From positions 1 through 64,000 of the forward strand of contig NZ_QZEX01000016.1 in assembly GCF_003646465.1 (NCBI RefSeq): 64,000 nucleotides of DNA, written 5' to 3'. A program made the position numbers and the translations under genes. The notes under the pieces are model-generated. The model had not been told where the DNA came from. It saw only the letters and a list, made by a program, of their open reading frames with translations, and searched no databases. Shown here in pieces: positions 52,683-61,842 of the stretch (positions within the stretch are counted from its first letter, which is position 1; every line of letters starts with the position of its first letter). Source of the DNA: Chachezhania antarctica. GTDB taxonomy: Bacteria; Pseudomonadota; Alphaproteobacteria; Rhodobacterales; Rhodobacteraceae.

Positions 52683-53269
52683 GACACGCCCTCGCGCGTG
52701 ATCAGGCGGATGGGCTCGGCATCCGGTGTCAGGGTTTCCCCGTCGACCGTAAGCACGAACAGGCGGGCCCGCTTGACGCGGAAAGGGACCGGCCCGTCGA
52801 AGTTCCAGCCATGGGCATGGGCCAGCAGGACCCGCATGATGCCGATATGGCAGACGGCGACCGTGTCGCCCGTCAGGCCGGCGCACCACGGCAGCAGGCG
52901 CGCGCGCAGGTCGGCCGGGCTTTCGCCGCCGGGCGGGCGGTATTCCCAGCCCCAGTCCTCGATATGGCGATAGTCCGTGGCGGGATCGGCCAGCAGGTCG
53001 GCGCCCTTCTGCCCTTCCCAGTCGCCCCAGTTCATCTCGGTCAATGCGTCCGAGACCTGCGGCGCGCGGCCTGCCACCAGTTCCGCCGTTTCCCGTGCGC
53101 GGGAGAGCGGGCTAGACCAGAGCGCGGCCCGGTCCCACGGCGCAGGCAGGGCCAGACGGCGCAGGTCGGCGCGCGCGTCCGCATCGAGCGGGATGTCGCT
53201 TCGGCCCTGGATCCGGCCCGCGCGGTTCCATTCGGTGGGGCCGTGGCGCAGCAGGGCAAGGCGGATCAT
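52679..53269 (-). CDS. Histidine phosphatase family protein
   Basis: A 196-residue member of the phosphoglycerate mutase-like phosphatases. The catalytic motif is LALLRHGPTEWN (H9), the later SSPLSRARETAE and EMNWGDWEG, and the second histidine is in AVCHIGIMR. It could dephosphorylate a sugar phosphate, as GpmB-like proteins do in some glycan loci. It is embedded in the glycosyltransferase cluster, overlapping both neighbours by 4 bases. Confidence 0.85.
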   Translation of the reverse strand: MIRLALLRHGPTEWNRAGRIQGRSDIPLDADARADLRRLALPAPWDRAALWSSPLSRARETAELVAGRAPQVSDALTEMNWGDWEGQKGADLLADPATDYRHIEDWGWEYRPPGGESPADLRARLLPWCAGLTGDTVAVCHIGIMRVLLAHAHGWNFDGPVPFRVKRARLFVLTVDGETLTPDAEPIRLITREGVS

Positions 53270-54351
53270 TGCGCGGCCTCCGTCAGGGCCGCGATGCCGG
53301 TCGACAGGGTCGCCGCGGCGGCGGGGAGCAGGTGCCGGTCGGTGACCGTTCGGCGTGCCTCGGCCCCGCGACGAAGGCGAAGGGCGTCATCTGTCGTCAG
53401 GAGGTCCAGCGCCCGGGCCATGCCGGCGGGGCCTTCTGCGACGGGAACAAGCTGGGCTTCGGGCACCACTTCCTGCACGCCCGGACCGCTCTGTGCCACC
53501 ACCGGCAATCCGGCGGCCTGCGCTTCGAGATAGGCCATGCCGTAAGCCTCGTTCACGCCCGGCCAGAAGAAGATGTCGTGCGCGCAATAGATGGGTTCCA
53601 GATCCGCGCGGTCGAGCCTGCCAAGGAAGGTGACATGGGGCGCAAAGCGGGCCATCTCGTCTTCGATCTGCGTCCGCGCCGGGCCGTCGCCCACAAGGGT
53701 CAGGTGCCAGTCAGCCGTCTTCAGACGCGGCAGCGTCTGCGCGATGAGCCCGTAGGACAGGCGTTTGACGTCGTCGCGCATCATGGCGACGGTCAGGATG
53801 CGCTTGCCGGTGCCGGGCTTCGCCGCAATGCCCGGATCGTCGCGTTGCAGGAAGGGCGCCAGATGGATCAGGCGCTGGCCCGGGGCGCGGTCGCGTTCCA
53901 GCGTCTCACCGTCCAGCCGGGTCAGGTAGAAGATCAGGCCGGCCGCGTCGCTGGCCGCTTCCGCGGCTTCGGCGAACCGTGCCCAGGGGCCGGTCAGCCG
54001 CGACCGCGCGCGGGAGGTTTCGATCTGGACGTAAGGTACGCCCATCTTGCGCGCCACAGCCGGGCCGATCAGGTCCGGCGACTTGTAGTAGTTGTGATAA
54101 GTGATCCACAGATCGCATTTGCCGGTCAGCAGCGGCACCAGACGCGCGATCTCGGCCCGGGCCTGCGCCATCAGGTCCGTCTGGCGGGCGGCATCGCCCT
54201 TGCCGTCGTAAAGGCGCAGGTGGGAAACGGTCTTGGACTCGATCCCCCCGTGGGCCAGTGCGGCCAGCAACGCCCGGGCCATCTCGCGGTCGCCCGAGGG
54301 CACCGGGTGGTCCGGCGCCTTGAGTGGGGCGTAGAAGGCGGCGCGGGTCAT
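53266..54351 (-). CDS. Glycosyltransferase family 4 protein (second)
   Basis: A 361-residue GT4-type transferase. The C-terminal donor domain has MMRDDVKRLSYGLIAQTLPRL, VGDGPARTQIEDE and the E-x7-E motif in NEAYGMAYLEAQAAGLPVVAQ. The N-terminal acceptor domain includes a GDREMARALLAAL stretch and DLWITYHNYYKSPDLIGPAVA. There is no membrane helix. It overlaps the phosphatase and the first GT4 gene by 4 bases. Confidence 0.85.
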   Translation of the reverse strand: MTRAAFYAPLKAPDHPVPSGDREMARALLAALAHGGIESKTVSHLRLYDGKGDAARQTDLMAQARAEIARLVPLLTGKCDLWITYHNYYKSPDLIGPAVARKMGVPYVQIETSRARSRLTGPWARFAEAAEAASDAAGLIFYLTRLDGETLERDRAPGQRLIHLAPFLQRDDPGIAAKPGTGKRILTVAMMRDDVKRLSYGLIAQTLPRLKTADWHLTLVGDGPARTQIEDEMARFAPHVTFLGRLDRADLEPIYCAHDIFFWPGVNEAYGMAYLEAQAAGLPVVAQSGPGVQEVVPEAQLVPVAEGPAGMARALDLLTTDDALRLRRGAEARRTVTDRHLLPAAAATLSTGIAALTEAAQ

Positions 54352-55622
54352 GCGGCGGTCTCGGCGGGCCGCGGCGCGCCCGCCAGGTCTGACAGGAGGC
54401 CCGACAAAGTTTCGATCCCCGGCGCCATCGCGAAATCCTTCAGCAGCCGGTCACGCGCCGCTTCGGCCATCGCCGCGGCGCGAGCAGGGTCGCGGGCCAG
54501 ATCGGTGATGGCGGTGGACAGCGCGTCGGGGCTGTCTTCGACCAGCAGGCCGTGAGTGCCGCTGTCGATGAATTCGGGGATCGCCGCGACGGGGGTGGAC
54601 AGGATCGGCAGGCGTTGCGAGGCGGCCTCCATCAGCACGTTGGGCAGGCCATCACGGTCACCGCTTTCGGCCACGCGCGAGGGCAGGATGAACAGGTCGG
54701 CGGCGCGGAGGGCGGCCACGACCTCGTCCTGCGGCAGCGCGCCAAGCCAGGTGATCCGGTCGGCAACGCCAGCGGTCGCGGCCTGCGCCTTCAGCGCGTC
54801 GCCCAGTTCGCCGCCGCCGATATGGGTCCAGTGCCAGTCGAGATCGTCCGGCAGCAGCGCAAGCGCCGCGATCAGCCGGTCGAAGCCCTTCTTCTCCACC
54901 AGCCGCCCGACCGATATCAGGCGCATCGGATCGTCGGACCCACGGTCACGTGGCCGGGGCGGCGCCGGGAATCGATCCAGATCCAGCCCATGATACAGCA
55001 GCCGCACCCGCGACGGATCGCTGGCGAGCGAGCGGAGCCGCTGGGCGCCGTAGGCCGTGCAGGTCACGCCGAACTGGGCGCCGTAGGTACCGGGGCCGAG
55101 CTTTTCCGAGATCTCCCAGTCGGGCGAGGTCCAGATGTCCTTGGCATGGGCCGAATAGGACCACGGCAGATCGCACAGGATCGCGGCGTAACGCGCGACC
55201 GAGGAGGGCGTGTGCAGGAAATGGGCATAAAACGCGGTGATGCTGCCCGCTTTTTCATGCGCCAGAACGCAGGCCTGCCCGAACCGGCGGATGCGGTTGC
55301 GGGTGCGGTCACGGGCATAATCGGCGCGGAAGGCGGCCAGTGCCTTACCAAAGCCGGGCATCCGCGCGGTCGCGGCCATGGCGCGTGTCACGCGGGCCGG
55401 TTCGTCGCGCAAGTATTCCGGCAGGTAGAAGACGCGCGCCTGCAGCCTGTCATGCAGGGCATGCCGGCGCGTATCGGTGGGGTGGCGCAGGGACCAGACG
55501 TCGAAGCTGTGCCCGGCGTCCTCCAGCGCAACCAGCTCCTGCGCGATGAAGGTTTCCGACAGTCGCGGCCAGCCTTTGACAAGGATGGCAAGCCGGGGGG
55601 CGTTCGCCATGCGGTCCGTCAT
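54348..55622 (-). CDS. Glycosyltransferase family 4 protein (first)
   Basis: A 424-residue GT4-type transferase. The N-terminal part has ILVKGWPRLSETFIAQEL and a SAHAKDIWTSPDW segment; the C-terminal donor domain has LISVGRLVEKKGFDRLIAAL and ESGDRDGLPNVLMEAASQRLPIL with its E-x7-E motif. No membrane helix. It follows the first gene of the operon by a 4-base overlap. Closest by pattern to colanic-acid or exopolysaccharide transferases, but donor and acceptor are not known. Confidence 0.86.
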   Translation of the reverse strand: MTDRMANAPRLAILVKGWPRLSETFIAQELVALEDAGHSFDVWSLRHPTDTRRHALHDRLQARVFYLPEYLRDEPARVTRAMAATARMPGFGKALAAFRADYARDRTRNRIRRFGQACVLAHEKAGSITAFYAHFLHTPSSVARYAAILCDLPWSYSAHAKDIWTSPDWEISEKLGPGTYGAQFGVTCTAYGAQRLRSLASDPSRVRLLYHGLDLDRFPAPPRPRDRGSDDPMRLISVGRLVEKKGFDRLIAALALLPDDLDWHWTHIGGGELGDALKAQAATAGVADRITWLGALPQDEVVAALRAADLFILPSRVAESGDRDGLPNVLMEAASQRLPILSTPVAAIPEFIDSGTHGLLVEDSPDALSTAITDLARDPARAAAMAEAARDRLLKDFAMAPGIETLSGLLSDLAGAPRPAETAA

Positions 55623-56875
55623 CCCTGCGCGGCGCTCGCCCGGTTGCCCAGCACGTCGGCCATCCGTTCGGTCACCCTGTCCAGACCGTCGAGCAGCCGG
55701 TCGGGCATCACCTCGGACGGGCGTTTCTGGGTGGGCAGGGCGCGGATCGCCTCGATCATCGCGCCCGTCGTCAGACCGTCGCGGCGTTCGTCCAGCATGC
55801 GGATCAGGCCCAGCTTTTCCGCCCGGCTGGCGCGGATGTATTGTTCCAGCCGCGGCACGGTGCGGGGCACGATCACGGCGCGCTTGTCGAAGGACAGGAC
55901 CTCGCAGAACGTGTTGTAGCCGCCCATGCAGATGATCCCGCTGGCGCCTGCGATCAGGGTTTCGATCTGCGATTCGAAGCCCACGGCCTGCACCCGACCG
56001 TCCAGCATTTCGATCCGTTCCCCGAACTTCGTCCGCGTCGTGGCATCAAGGAACGGGCCATAGACGATCAGCGCCCGGGGCGAGAGATCCGGCGCCGCCT
56101 CGTAGGCCGAAATCACCTGGTCGATCAGCATCTCGCCATCGCCGCCACCGCCGGCGGTGACCAGCAGGTAGGGCTGTTCGGGCGGGGTGTCGACGGTGGT
56201 CAGATCGCGGCGGAGGTAGCCCGTCCAGCAGGTCCGAGCACGCATCCGTGGGCTCAGGTCCAGCCCTTCGGTCGGATCGTAGACGGAATGGGCACCGTAC
56301 ACCCAGATTTCGTCGTAATAGCCTTCGACCGCCTCAAGCGCGTTCTTGCGATCCCATTCGGCCTGCAGCACATCGGGTTCATCCAGCACGTCGCGCAGGC
56401 CCAGCACGACATGGGTCGTGCCGCCGGCCTTCAGCAGGTCGAGCGTGTCGATCATCTCGCCACGGAAGCCCGTCGGTTCCTTGTCGACGATCAGCACGTC
56501 TGGGCGGAAATTCTCGGCCGTGGCACGGATCAGGGCGGCGCGCAGGCTGGTGGTTTCGTCGATATCCATGCCCAGCGCCTGCGCCTCGTAGCTGCCATCG
56601 CGCCGCTTGGTGACGCCCGGCAGACGGATGTGATCGACACGTTCCGAAAACGTGAACCGCCCCGCGACGGGAGAGCCCGTGACGATCAGCGCCGAGGCCG
56701 TCGGATCGGCCGCCGTGATCGCCTGCGCCAGGGCGCGGGACCGGCGCAGGTGGCCAAGCCCGTAGGTGTCGTGGCTGTAGAGCATGACGCGCGGGGCGCG
56801 CGGCACCGGGCCCATGGCCGCGGGTGCCGCGATTTCCAACCCGTGATCAGTTGGTCTGCGGGCCGAAAACGTCAT
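55619..56875 (-). CDS. Glycosyltransferase, MurG-like (COG4671 type)
   Basis: A 418-residue predicted glycosyltransferase, first gene of the seven-gene cluster. Visible parts are VMLYSHDTYGLGHLRRSRALAQAI near the N terminus and the C-terminal GT-B donor site GASGIICMGGYNTFCEVLSFDKRAVIVPR with a following EQYIRASRAEKLG. It has about 25 extra N-terminal residues before homology begins at PRVMLYS. Cytoplasmic. It begins at an ATG in the 377-base divergent region with the MscS gene. Confidence 0.82.
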   Translation of the reverse strand: MTFSARRPTDHGLEIAAPAAMGPVPRAPRVMLYSHDTYGLGHLRRSRALAQAITAADPTASALIVTGSPVAGRFTFSERVDHIRLPGVTKRRDGSYEAQALGMDIDETTSLRAALIRATAENFRPDVLIVDKEPTGFRGEMIDTLDLLKAGGTTHVVLGLRDVLDEPDVLQAEWDRKNALEAVEGYYDEIWVYGAHSVYDPTEGLDLSPRMRARTCWTGYLRRDLTTVDTPPEQPYLLVTAGGGGDGEMLIDQVISAYEAAPDLSPRALIVYGPFLDATTRTKFGERIEMLDGRVQAVGFESQIETLIAGASGIICMGGYNTFCEVLSFDKRAVIVPRTVPRLEQYIRASRAEKLGLIRMLDERRDGLTTGAMIEAIRALPTQKRPSEVMPDRLLDGLDRVTERMADVLGNRASAAQG

Positions 56876-57252
56876 GCGTACAAGGCCTTCGCAGAATGAA
56901 CGGAAGACGGAGCCTTGCGTTCGGGTCGGGTGGTGCAGCGGCGCAGGCGACGCCCGTTGCCCGGCACCGCGTACAAGAACTCAACTGTCCGGGTCGCGTC
57001 TCGCATGTGCCCCCCGGGCCTTCCACCAAGGCCACCGATTACCCGACAAGGTCTGCTCTGGACCCTGTACTGTCAAGTCGCGGCGCTACACGATGCCTTG
57101 GCGTTTCGCAACTGGGACATTCCTGCAGGCTCCCGGACAGTGCCCGATTTCCGCGGGGGTTCACGCTGCACTGTTCCACCGCTATGAATTTGCAGCCCCA
57201 AGGCCAAATTCTTGGGCAGACCACGATCCCTGACCCCCGCCCGAGGTGACCC
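56876..57252. promoter_or_regulatory. Divergent promoter region between the glycan cluster and mscS
   Basis: This 377-base region contains no gene. Near mscS it has two overlapping inverted repeats, GAATTTG/CAAATTC (57186-57192 with 57205-57211) and CCCAAG/CTTGGG (57197-57202 with 57211-57216), which cannot both form fully at once. A GAGGTG ribosome-binding site precedes the TTG start at 57253. No clear sigma-70 pair was seen, though a CTGTCAAGTCGC stretch lies at about 57070. Confidence 0.4.
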
Positions 57253-59646
57253 TTGCATCAGAACCCGCCGCGCTTGGCTCTTTGGCGTCGCCTGGCGACG
57301 GCTCTTGTCCTGCTGTGTGCCCTAGCCTTGCCGGGGCCGCTGGCAGCGCAGTTCATCCCCGGGCTGGGCAGCGGCAGTTCCACCGAAACCGACGAACCGG
57401 GTGGCGACGAAGCCCTTGGCGCGGCGATCCGCAAGGCCGCCGACGAGGGCCTGAGCGTCATCATCGTGGACGAAAACGGGCGGCTGATCTCGGCCGTGGC
57501 ACCCAACGCGCCCGAGGCCGCCGATATCGCCAGCCAGCCGATGGACGGCCCCTCCGGTCTGATGCAGGCGCAAAGCCGGATCCAGCGCTTCCAGGACACG
57601 CTGATGACGCGTCTCAGGGCGCTGCCAACCTCGATCATCGAGGTCACCTACATCCTGCGGAAGACCAGCCCGGACGGCCGGATCTCGACCTATGTCCAGG
57701 TGCTGGCGACGGTCCTGCTCTTCCTGCTCGCCGCGCAGTTCCTCGTGGGCGAGCTGTACGCAAAACGCGTGCTGGGCCGCGTGATCATCCCGCGCATCAT
57801 GGAGAGCCCGCAGGGTTACCGCGACAAGATGCCGTTCCTTGCGCTGCGGTTCTGCGGCGGAGTTTCCGTCACCGTGATCACGATCGCCGTGGCCTATATC
57901 GGCGCGACCTTGATCTTTGGCCGGATCAACGACATCTCCGTCCAGTTCACCGTCACCGCGATCCTGACGGCCTATGCCATCATCCGCACCGTCGCCGATT
58001 TCTGGCGCATGGTGCTGTCGCCCTACCTGCCACAATACCGCATCCCCACCTTCGGTGACCGCGATGCACGGCGGCTGTATCACTGGCTATGGATCCTTGT
58101 GGCCTATGACATCGTTACCATCCTGTTTTCGACGTGGATCGCGGATTTCGGGCTGACCTACAACGTCTACGCCGTGATCTACGGCACCATGGGCCTTGTG
58201 GGCGCGATCGCCAATATCGTCATGGTGGTGGTCCACGCGCCCGCGATCTCGAACGCGATCCGCGGAGGCCGGTCGCCCGCCCACCTGCCCTGGGCGATCC
58301 GGGCCGTTTCTGTCGGGTGGGCGCCGTTCCTGATCCTGTTCGTCGTGATCGGCTGGGTGAACCTGGCCCATGACCTGGTGATGGAACAGCCCATCCCGCT
58401 GCCCATGGTCGCCGCCGCCTACCTTGTCTTGCAGGCGATCATGCTGGTCTACGGCGCCGCCAATTACCTGATCGAACGCTACTTCCATCCCGATCCCCTG
58501 CCTGCCCTTCCTCACGACGATGAAGACGCGGCCGCTCACGACGCGCTGGCCGCCCCTGAAACACACGACACCCACCCGCCCTTGGTGGTGACGATGAGCA
58601 GCTACGAGGAACTGGCCCGCCGCGCGGCCGGCATCATCGCCTTCGCCGCCGGGATCTTCGCCAGCGTCCAGATCTGGCGGTCGAGCTCGTCGCTGCTCCA
58701 GGGCCACGTGGTGGAAACGCTCCTGGACATCTCGATCGTCACCTTCGTGGGCTACATCCTGTACCACGCCGCCCGGATCTGGATCGACGGCAAGATGGCC
58801 GAGGAGCTGGGCGATGAACCCGCCGAAGCCGAACGCGGCGACGAAGGCGGCGCCGCGGCCTCCAGCCGGCTGGGCACGCTTCTGCCGCTCTTGCGCGGTA
58901 TCATCCTGTCGGTCGTCTTCGTGACGATCCTGCTGATCGTGCTGATGGAACTGGGGCTGAACGTCTCGCCGCTCTTTGCCGGGGCCGGGGTCGTGGGCAT
59001 TGCCGTGGGCTTCGGCGCCCAGACCCTGATCCGGGACATCTTCTCGGGTGCCTTCTTCCTGATCGACGACGCATTCCGGAAGGGCGAATACATCGACCTG
59101 GGCGACGTGAAGGGAACAGTCGAAAAGATATCGGTCCGGTCGATGCAGCTGCGCCACCACCTGGGCGCGCTGAACACCATTCCCTTCGGCGAGATCAAGG
59201 TCCTGACGAACTATTCCCGCGACTGGGTGATAATGAAGCTCCCCCTGCGGGTGACCTACGACACCGACGTCGAAAAGGTGCGCAAGCTGATCAAGAAGCT
59301 GGGGCAGGAACTGCTGGACGATCCGGTGATCGGTCAGAACTTCATTGATCCGCTGAAATCCCAGGGTGTGATCGAAATGCAGGACAGCGCGATGATCATC
59401 CGCGTGAAGTTCATGACCAAGCCCGGCGACCAGTGGCTGGTGCGCAAGAAGGTCTACGAGGAAATCCGCCAGCTGTTCGAACGCGAAGGCATCCATTTCG
59501 CCCACCGCGAGGTGACGGTACGGCTGGCCGAAGGCAACGGGGACGATCTGACTGAAAATCAGAAGAAAGCCGTCGCCGGGGCCGTGCAGCGCACGATCGA
59601 GGACGAGGAGCAGGACGACAGCAGCGGTCCCTCTGACGACCGCTGA
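57253..59646 (+). CDS. Large mechanosensitive ion channel of the MscS family
   Basis: A 797-residue MscS-type channel. It has a signal peptide (cleavage near residue 33, AQFIPG), a periplasmic stretch, about 10-11 membrane helices and the conserved MscS pore-lining region GAGVVGIAVGFGAQTLIRDIFSGAFFLIDD, followed by FRKGEYIDLGDVKGTVEKIS (beta domain). It is larger than E. coli MscS (286) and similar to YbiO/YbdG-type. The acidic tail (DEEQDDSSGPS) is disordered. The start is a TTG. It protects against osmotic downshock, by family. Confidence 0.9.
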   Translation: MHQNPPRLALWRRLATALVLLCALALPGPLAAQFIPGLGSGSSTETDEPGGDEALGAAIRKAADEGLSVIIVDENGRLISAVAPNAPEAADIASQPMDGPSGLMQAQSRIQRFQDTLMTRLRALPTSIIEVTYILRKTSPDGRISTYVQVLATVLLFLLAAQFLVGELYAKRVLGRVIIPRIMESPQGYRDKMPFLALRFCGGVSVTVITIAVAYIGATLIFGRINDISVQFTVTAILTAYAIIRTVADFWRMVLSPYLPQYRIPTFGDRDARRLYHWLWILVAYDIVTILFSTWIADFGLTYNVYAVIYGTMGLVGAIANIVMVVVHAPAISNAIRGGRSPAHLPWAIRAVSVGWAPFLILFVVIGWVNLAHDLVMEQPIPLPMVAAAYLVLQAIMLVYGAANYLIERYFHPDPLPALPHDDEDAAAHDALAAPETHDTHPPLVVTMSSYEELARRAAGIIAFAAGIFASVQIWRSSSSLLQGHVVETLLDISIVTFVGYILYHAARIWIDGKMAEELGDEPAEAERGDEGGAAASSRLGTLLPLLRGIILSVVFVTILLIVLMELGLNVSPLFAGAGVVGIAVGFGAQTLIRDIFSGAFFLIDDAFRKGEYIDLGDVKGTVEKISVRSMQLRHHLGALNTIPFGEIKVLTNYSRDWVIMKLPLRVTYDTDVEKVRKLIKKLGQELLDDPVIGQNFIDPLKSQGVIEMQDSAMIIRVKFMTKPGDQWLVRKKVYEEIRQLFEREGIHFAHREVTVRLAEGNGDDLTENQKKAVAGAVQRTIEDEEQDDSSGPSDDR

Positions 59647-59669
59647 AGGTTCTTGTTTCTGCCCACGGA

Positions 59670-59800
59670 CTGGGGACGCTGTCCCCAGAAGCCTGAGGTA
59701 TTTGTGAACCAAAGAAATCGGGGCCGCGCATGTCCCTTCTTCTTTCTCCAAATACTCCGGGGGAGTCCGGGCCGCAGGCCCGGGCGGGGGCGGAGCCCCC
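59670..59800 (+). repeat. Dispersed 3'-end hairpin repeat, copy 5
   Basis: Left stem CTGGGGACGCTGTCCCCAG (59670-59688), left arm GAGGTATTTG...CCAAAGAAA (59695-59717), right arm CTTCTTCTTTCTCCAAATAC (59737-59756) and distal flank GAGTCCGGGCCGCAGG...GCCCCC to 59800. The flank closely matches copy 1. It starts 23 bases after the mscS stop and is oriented with mscS. It separates mscS from the convergent acyl-CoA ligase gene. Confidence 0.8.
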
Positions 59801-59851
59801 TTTTCATGTTCAATGCATCAGTAGAACGGAAGGAATAATCCGGGCGACCGT

Positions 59852-61342
59852 TCAGCCCAGAGCGTCTGCGAACCGTTCGGCCAGACGCGTTTTTAGGATC
59901 TTCCCCGAGGGCGCGGCGGGCAGGTCTTCAGCGATGATGATCCGAGACGGGCGCTTGTAGCCCGCCAGCCGTTCCGCCGCGAAGGCGCGAAGGTCCGCCT
60001 CGTCGGGGCGGTTGTCGGGAGAGACCTGAACGAAAGCCACCACCTTTTCGTCGCCGCCCTCCATCATGCCGATCACGGCGCACTGGATCACCTTGGGGTG
60101 TTCGTTCAGGGCCGCCTCGACTTCCGGCGGGTAGACGTTGAAGCCCCCGTGGATGATCAGCTCCTTCAGGCGGCCGCGGATATGCAGGTTGCGGCCTTCG
60201 TCCATCTGGCCCAGATCGCCGGTCTTAAGCCAGCCGTCGGCATCCAGAACGGCGGCCGTTGCCTCGGGGTTGCGGTAGTAGCCCAGCATGATCTGCGGGC
60301 CGCGGGCGACGACTTCGCCCACGCCCTCGCCACCGCCGGGCACGTCCTCGTCGATACGAATCTCCGTGTCGGGCAGTTCGCGGCCGACCGACACGTCGGG
60401 ATCGCCCAGCGTGTTCCATGTCACCGTCACGGCAGAGCAGGTTTCCGTCAGGCCATAGCCGTTTTGCAGGGGCAGGCCGTAGAACCGTTCCGCGCGGCGT
60501 TTCCATTCCGGATCCAGCGGCGCGCCGCCCGAGGATGTGTATTCCAGCGTCGGACTTTCCAGCCGGTCGTGGCCCTGCGACTTCACATATCCCATCAACA
60601 ACGCGTGCATCTGGGGCACCGCCGGCAGGTGGGTCATGTTCTTCTGCAGTTCGGCATAGAGCTTCTCGACCGAGAAGCGCGTTTCCAGCCGCGCCGTCGC
60701 GCCGGAACAGATCGTGGCCGACATGATCGAGGTCAGCCCCATCACATGCGTGAACGGCGCCACGCCATAGAGGATCTTGCCCGGCTCAAGCCCCCGGAAA
60801 TGCCGGGCCTGCCGCGCGCCATAGAGCAGGTTTGCGTGGGAGAGCATCACGCCCTTGGGATCTCCGGTCGTGCCGGTGGTGTAAAGCAGCGCCGCGACGC
60901 GGGTGTCTTCCTCGGGCGCGCTTGGGAACGGTGTCGCCAGATGGACCACGCCAAACGCGCCCGTGACCTCGCGCGCGTCCATACGGGCCGCGTGGCGGGC
61001 AGCGTCGGGGGACGCGGCGGTCGTCGCGATCACGGCGGCTGGCTGGCAGTGGGAGAGGACCTTTTCGATCTCGGGCGCGGTCTGGCGGGCGTTGACGGGC
61101 ACGGCCCAGGCGCCGATGCGCGAGCAGGCGAATATGGTGGCGACCGCGGCGGCGCAGTTTTCCAGCAGGACCAGCACCCGGTCGCCCGGGCGCACCCCGG
61201 CATCGGTCAGCACGATGCGCATATCCTCGACCGCGCGCTGCAGGGTCAGGTAGCTGAAGCAGCTGCCATTGCCGTCGATCAGCGCGGTGCGGTCGGGCAC
61301 ATCGCCCACCGAAAGCGTCAGAAGATTGTCCCAGCGTTCCAT
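59852..61342 (-). CDS. Acyl-CoA synthetase (AMP-forming, ANL superfamily)
   Basis: A 496-residue ligase. The P-loop-like AMP-binding motif is LLYTTGTTGDPKGVMLS, the A5 motif NGYGLTETCSAVTV, A7 GWLKTGDLG and A10 lysine in APSGKILKTRL. Length fits carboxylic acid-CoA ligases of medium chain or aromatic acids. The ATG at 61342 follows GGGGGAG by 6 bases and is preferred to a GTG at 61414 that overlaps the thioesterase stop. Nearby thioesterase and two acyl-CoA dehydrogenases suggest a small catabolic pathway. Confidence 0.9.
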   Translation of the reverse strand: MERWDNLLTLSVGDVPDRTALIDGNGSCFSYLTLQRAVEDMRIVLTDAGVRPGDRVLVLLENCAAAVATIFACSRIGAWAVPVNARQTAPEIEKVLSHCQPAAVIATTAASPDAARHAARMDAREVTGAFGVVHLATPFPSAPEEDTRVAALLYTTGTTGDPKGVMLSHANLLYGARQARHFRGLEPGKILYGVAPFTHVMGLTSIMSATICSGATARLETRFSVEKLYAELQKNMTHLPAVPQMHALLMGYVKSQGHDRLESPTLEYTSSGGAPLDPEWKRRAERFYGLPLQNGYGLTETCSAVTVTWNTLGDPDVSVGRELPDTEIRIDEDVPGGGEGVGEVVARGPQIMLGYYRNPEATAAVLDADGWLKTGDLGQMDEGRNLHIRGRLKELIIHGGFNVYPPEVEAALNEHPKVIQCAVIGMMEGGDEKVVAFVQVSPDNRPDEADLRAFAAERLAGYKRPSRIIIAEDLPAAPSGKILKTRLAERFADALG

Positions 61343-61410
61343 GTGCCACTCCCCCATGGCGCCGGCGCCCGCGGGCCCCGGCAGATGCGGCCGCGTCCCA
61401 TGGCGCGCGG

Positions 61411-61842
61411 TCACCTTTTCAGCTTGTCCTGAGGCACACGCTTGTAGACGCCCGAGGACGTCGCGAGCAGCTTGCCGTCTGCATCGCGCAATTCGCCTTC
61501 GATAAACAGTGTGCTGCGTCCACCGCCGGTGATCGTGCCGATGGCGGTGACCTTCCCGGGATGCGCCGCGGCCAGGTACTGCGTCGTCATCGACAGGCTG
61601 AGGAACGGAGCCGTGCCGCTGGCATCGACGGAAAGCGAGGCCGAAACCCCGCAGACATTGTCGAGCACCATCGAGATGATGCCGCCATGCAGCACACCGT
61701 GGCGGTTCAGGTGCCTGTCGTCGATATCCAGATAGGTCCGGGCGCGCCCGTCGGCGTGGCTGACATCAACCACGTAGCCGACAAGCTTCTGCGCGCCCGT
61801 CTCTCCGATTATCAGCCCGTCTTCAGGCGGCGCTGAGGGCAA
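61411..61842 (-). CDS. PaaI-like hot-dog thioesterase
   Basis: A hot-dog protein with the conserved HGGIISMVLDNVCG (near residue 52) and a C-terminal GGGRSTLFIEGELRDADGKLLA, matching acyl-CoA thioesterases of the PaaI type. The start is uncertain: a TTG at 61842 with GGAG upstream gives 143 residues and a 20-base overlap with the acyl-CoA dehydrogenase, whereas a GTG at 61872 gives 153. I used the TTG. It lies between the dehydrogenase and the CoA ligase in one unit, and may clear stalled CoA esters. Confidence 0.83.
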   Translation of the reverse strand: MPSAPPEDGLIIGETGAQKLVGYVVDVSHADGRARTYLDIDDRHLNRHGVLHGGIISMVLDNVCGVSASLSVDASGTAPFLSLSMTTQYLAAAHPGKVTAIGTITGGGRSTLFIEGELRDADGKLLATSSGVYKRVPQDKLKR

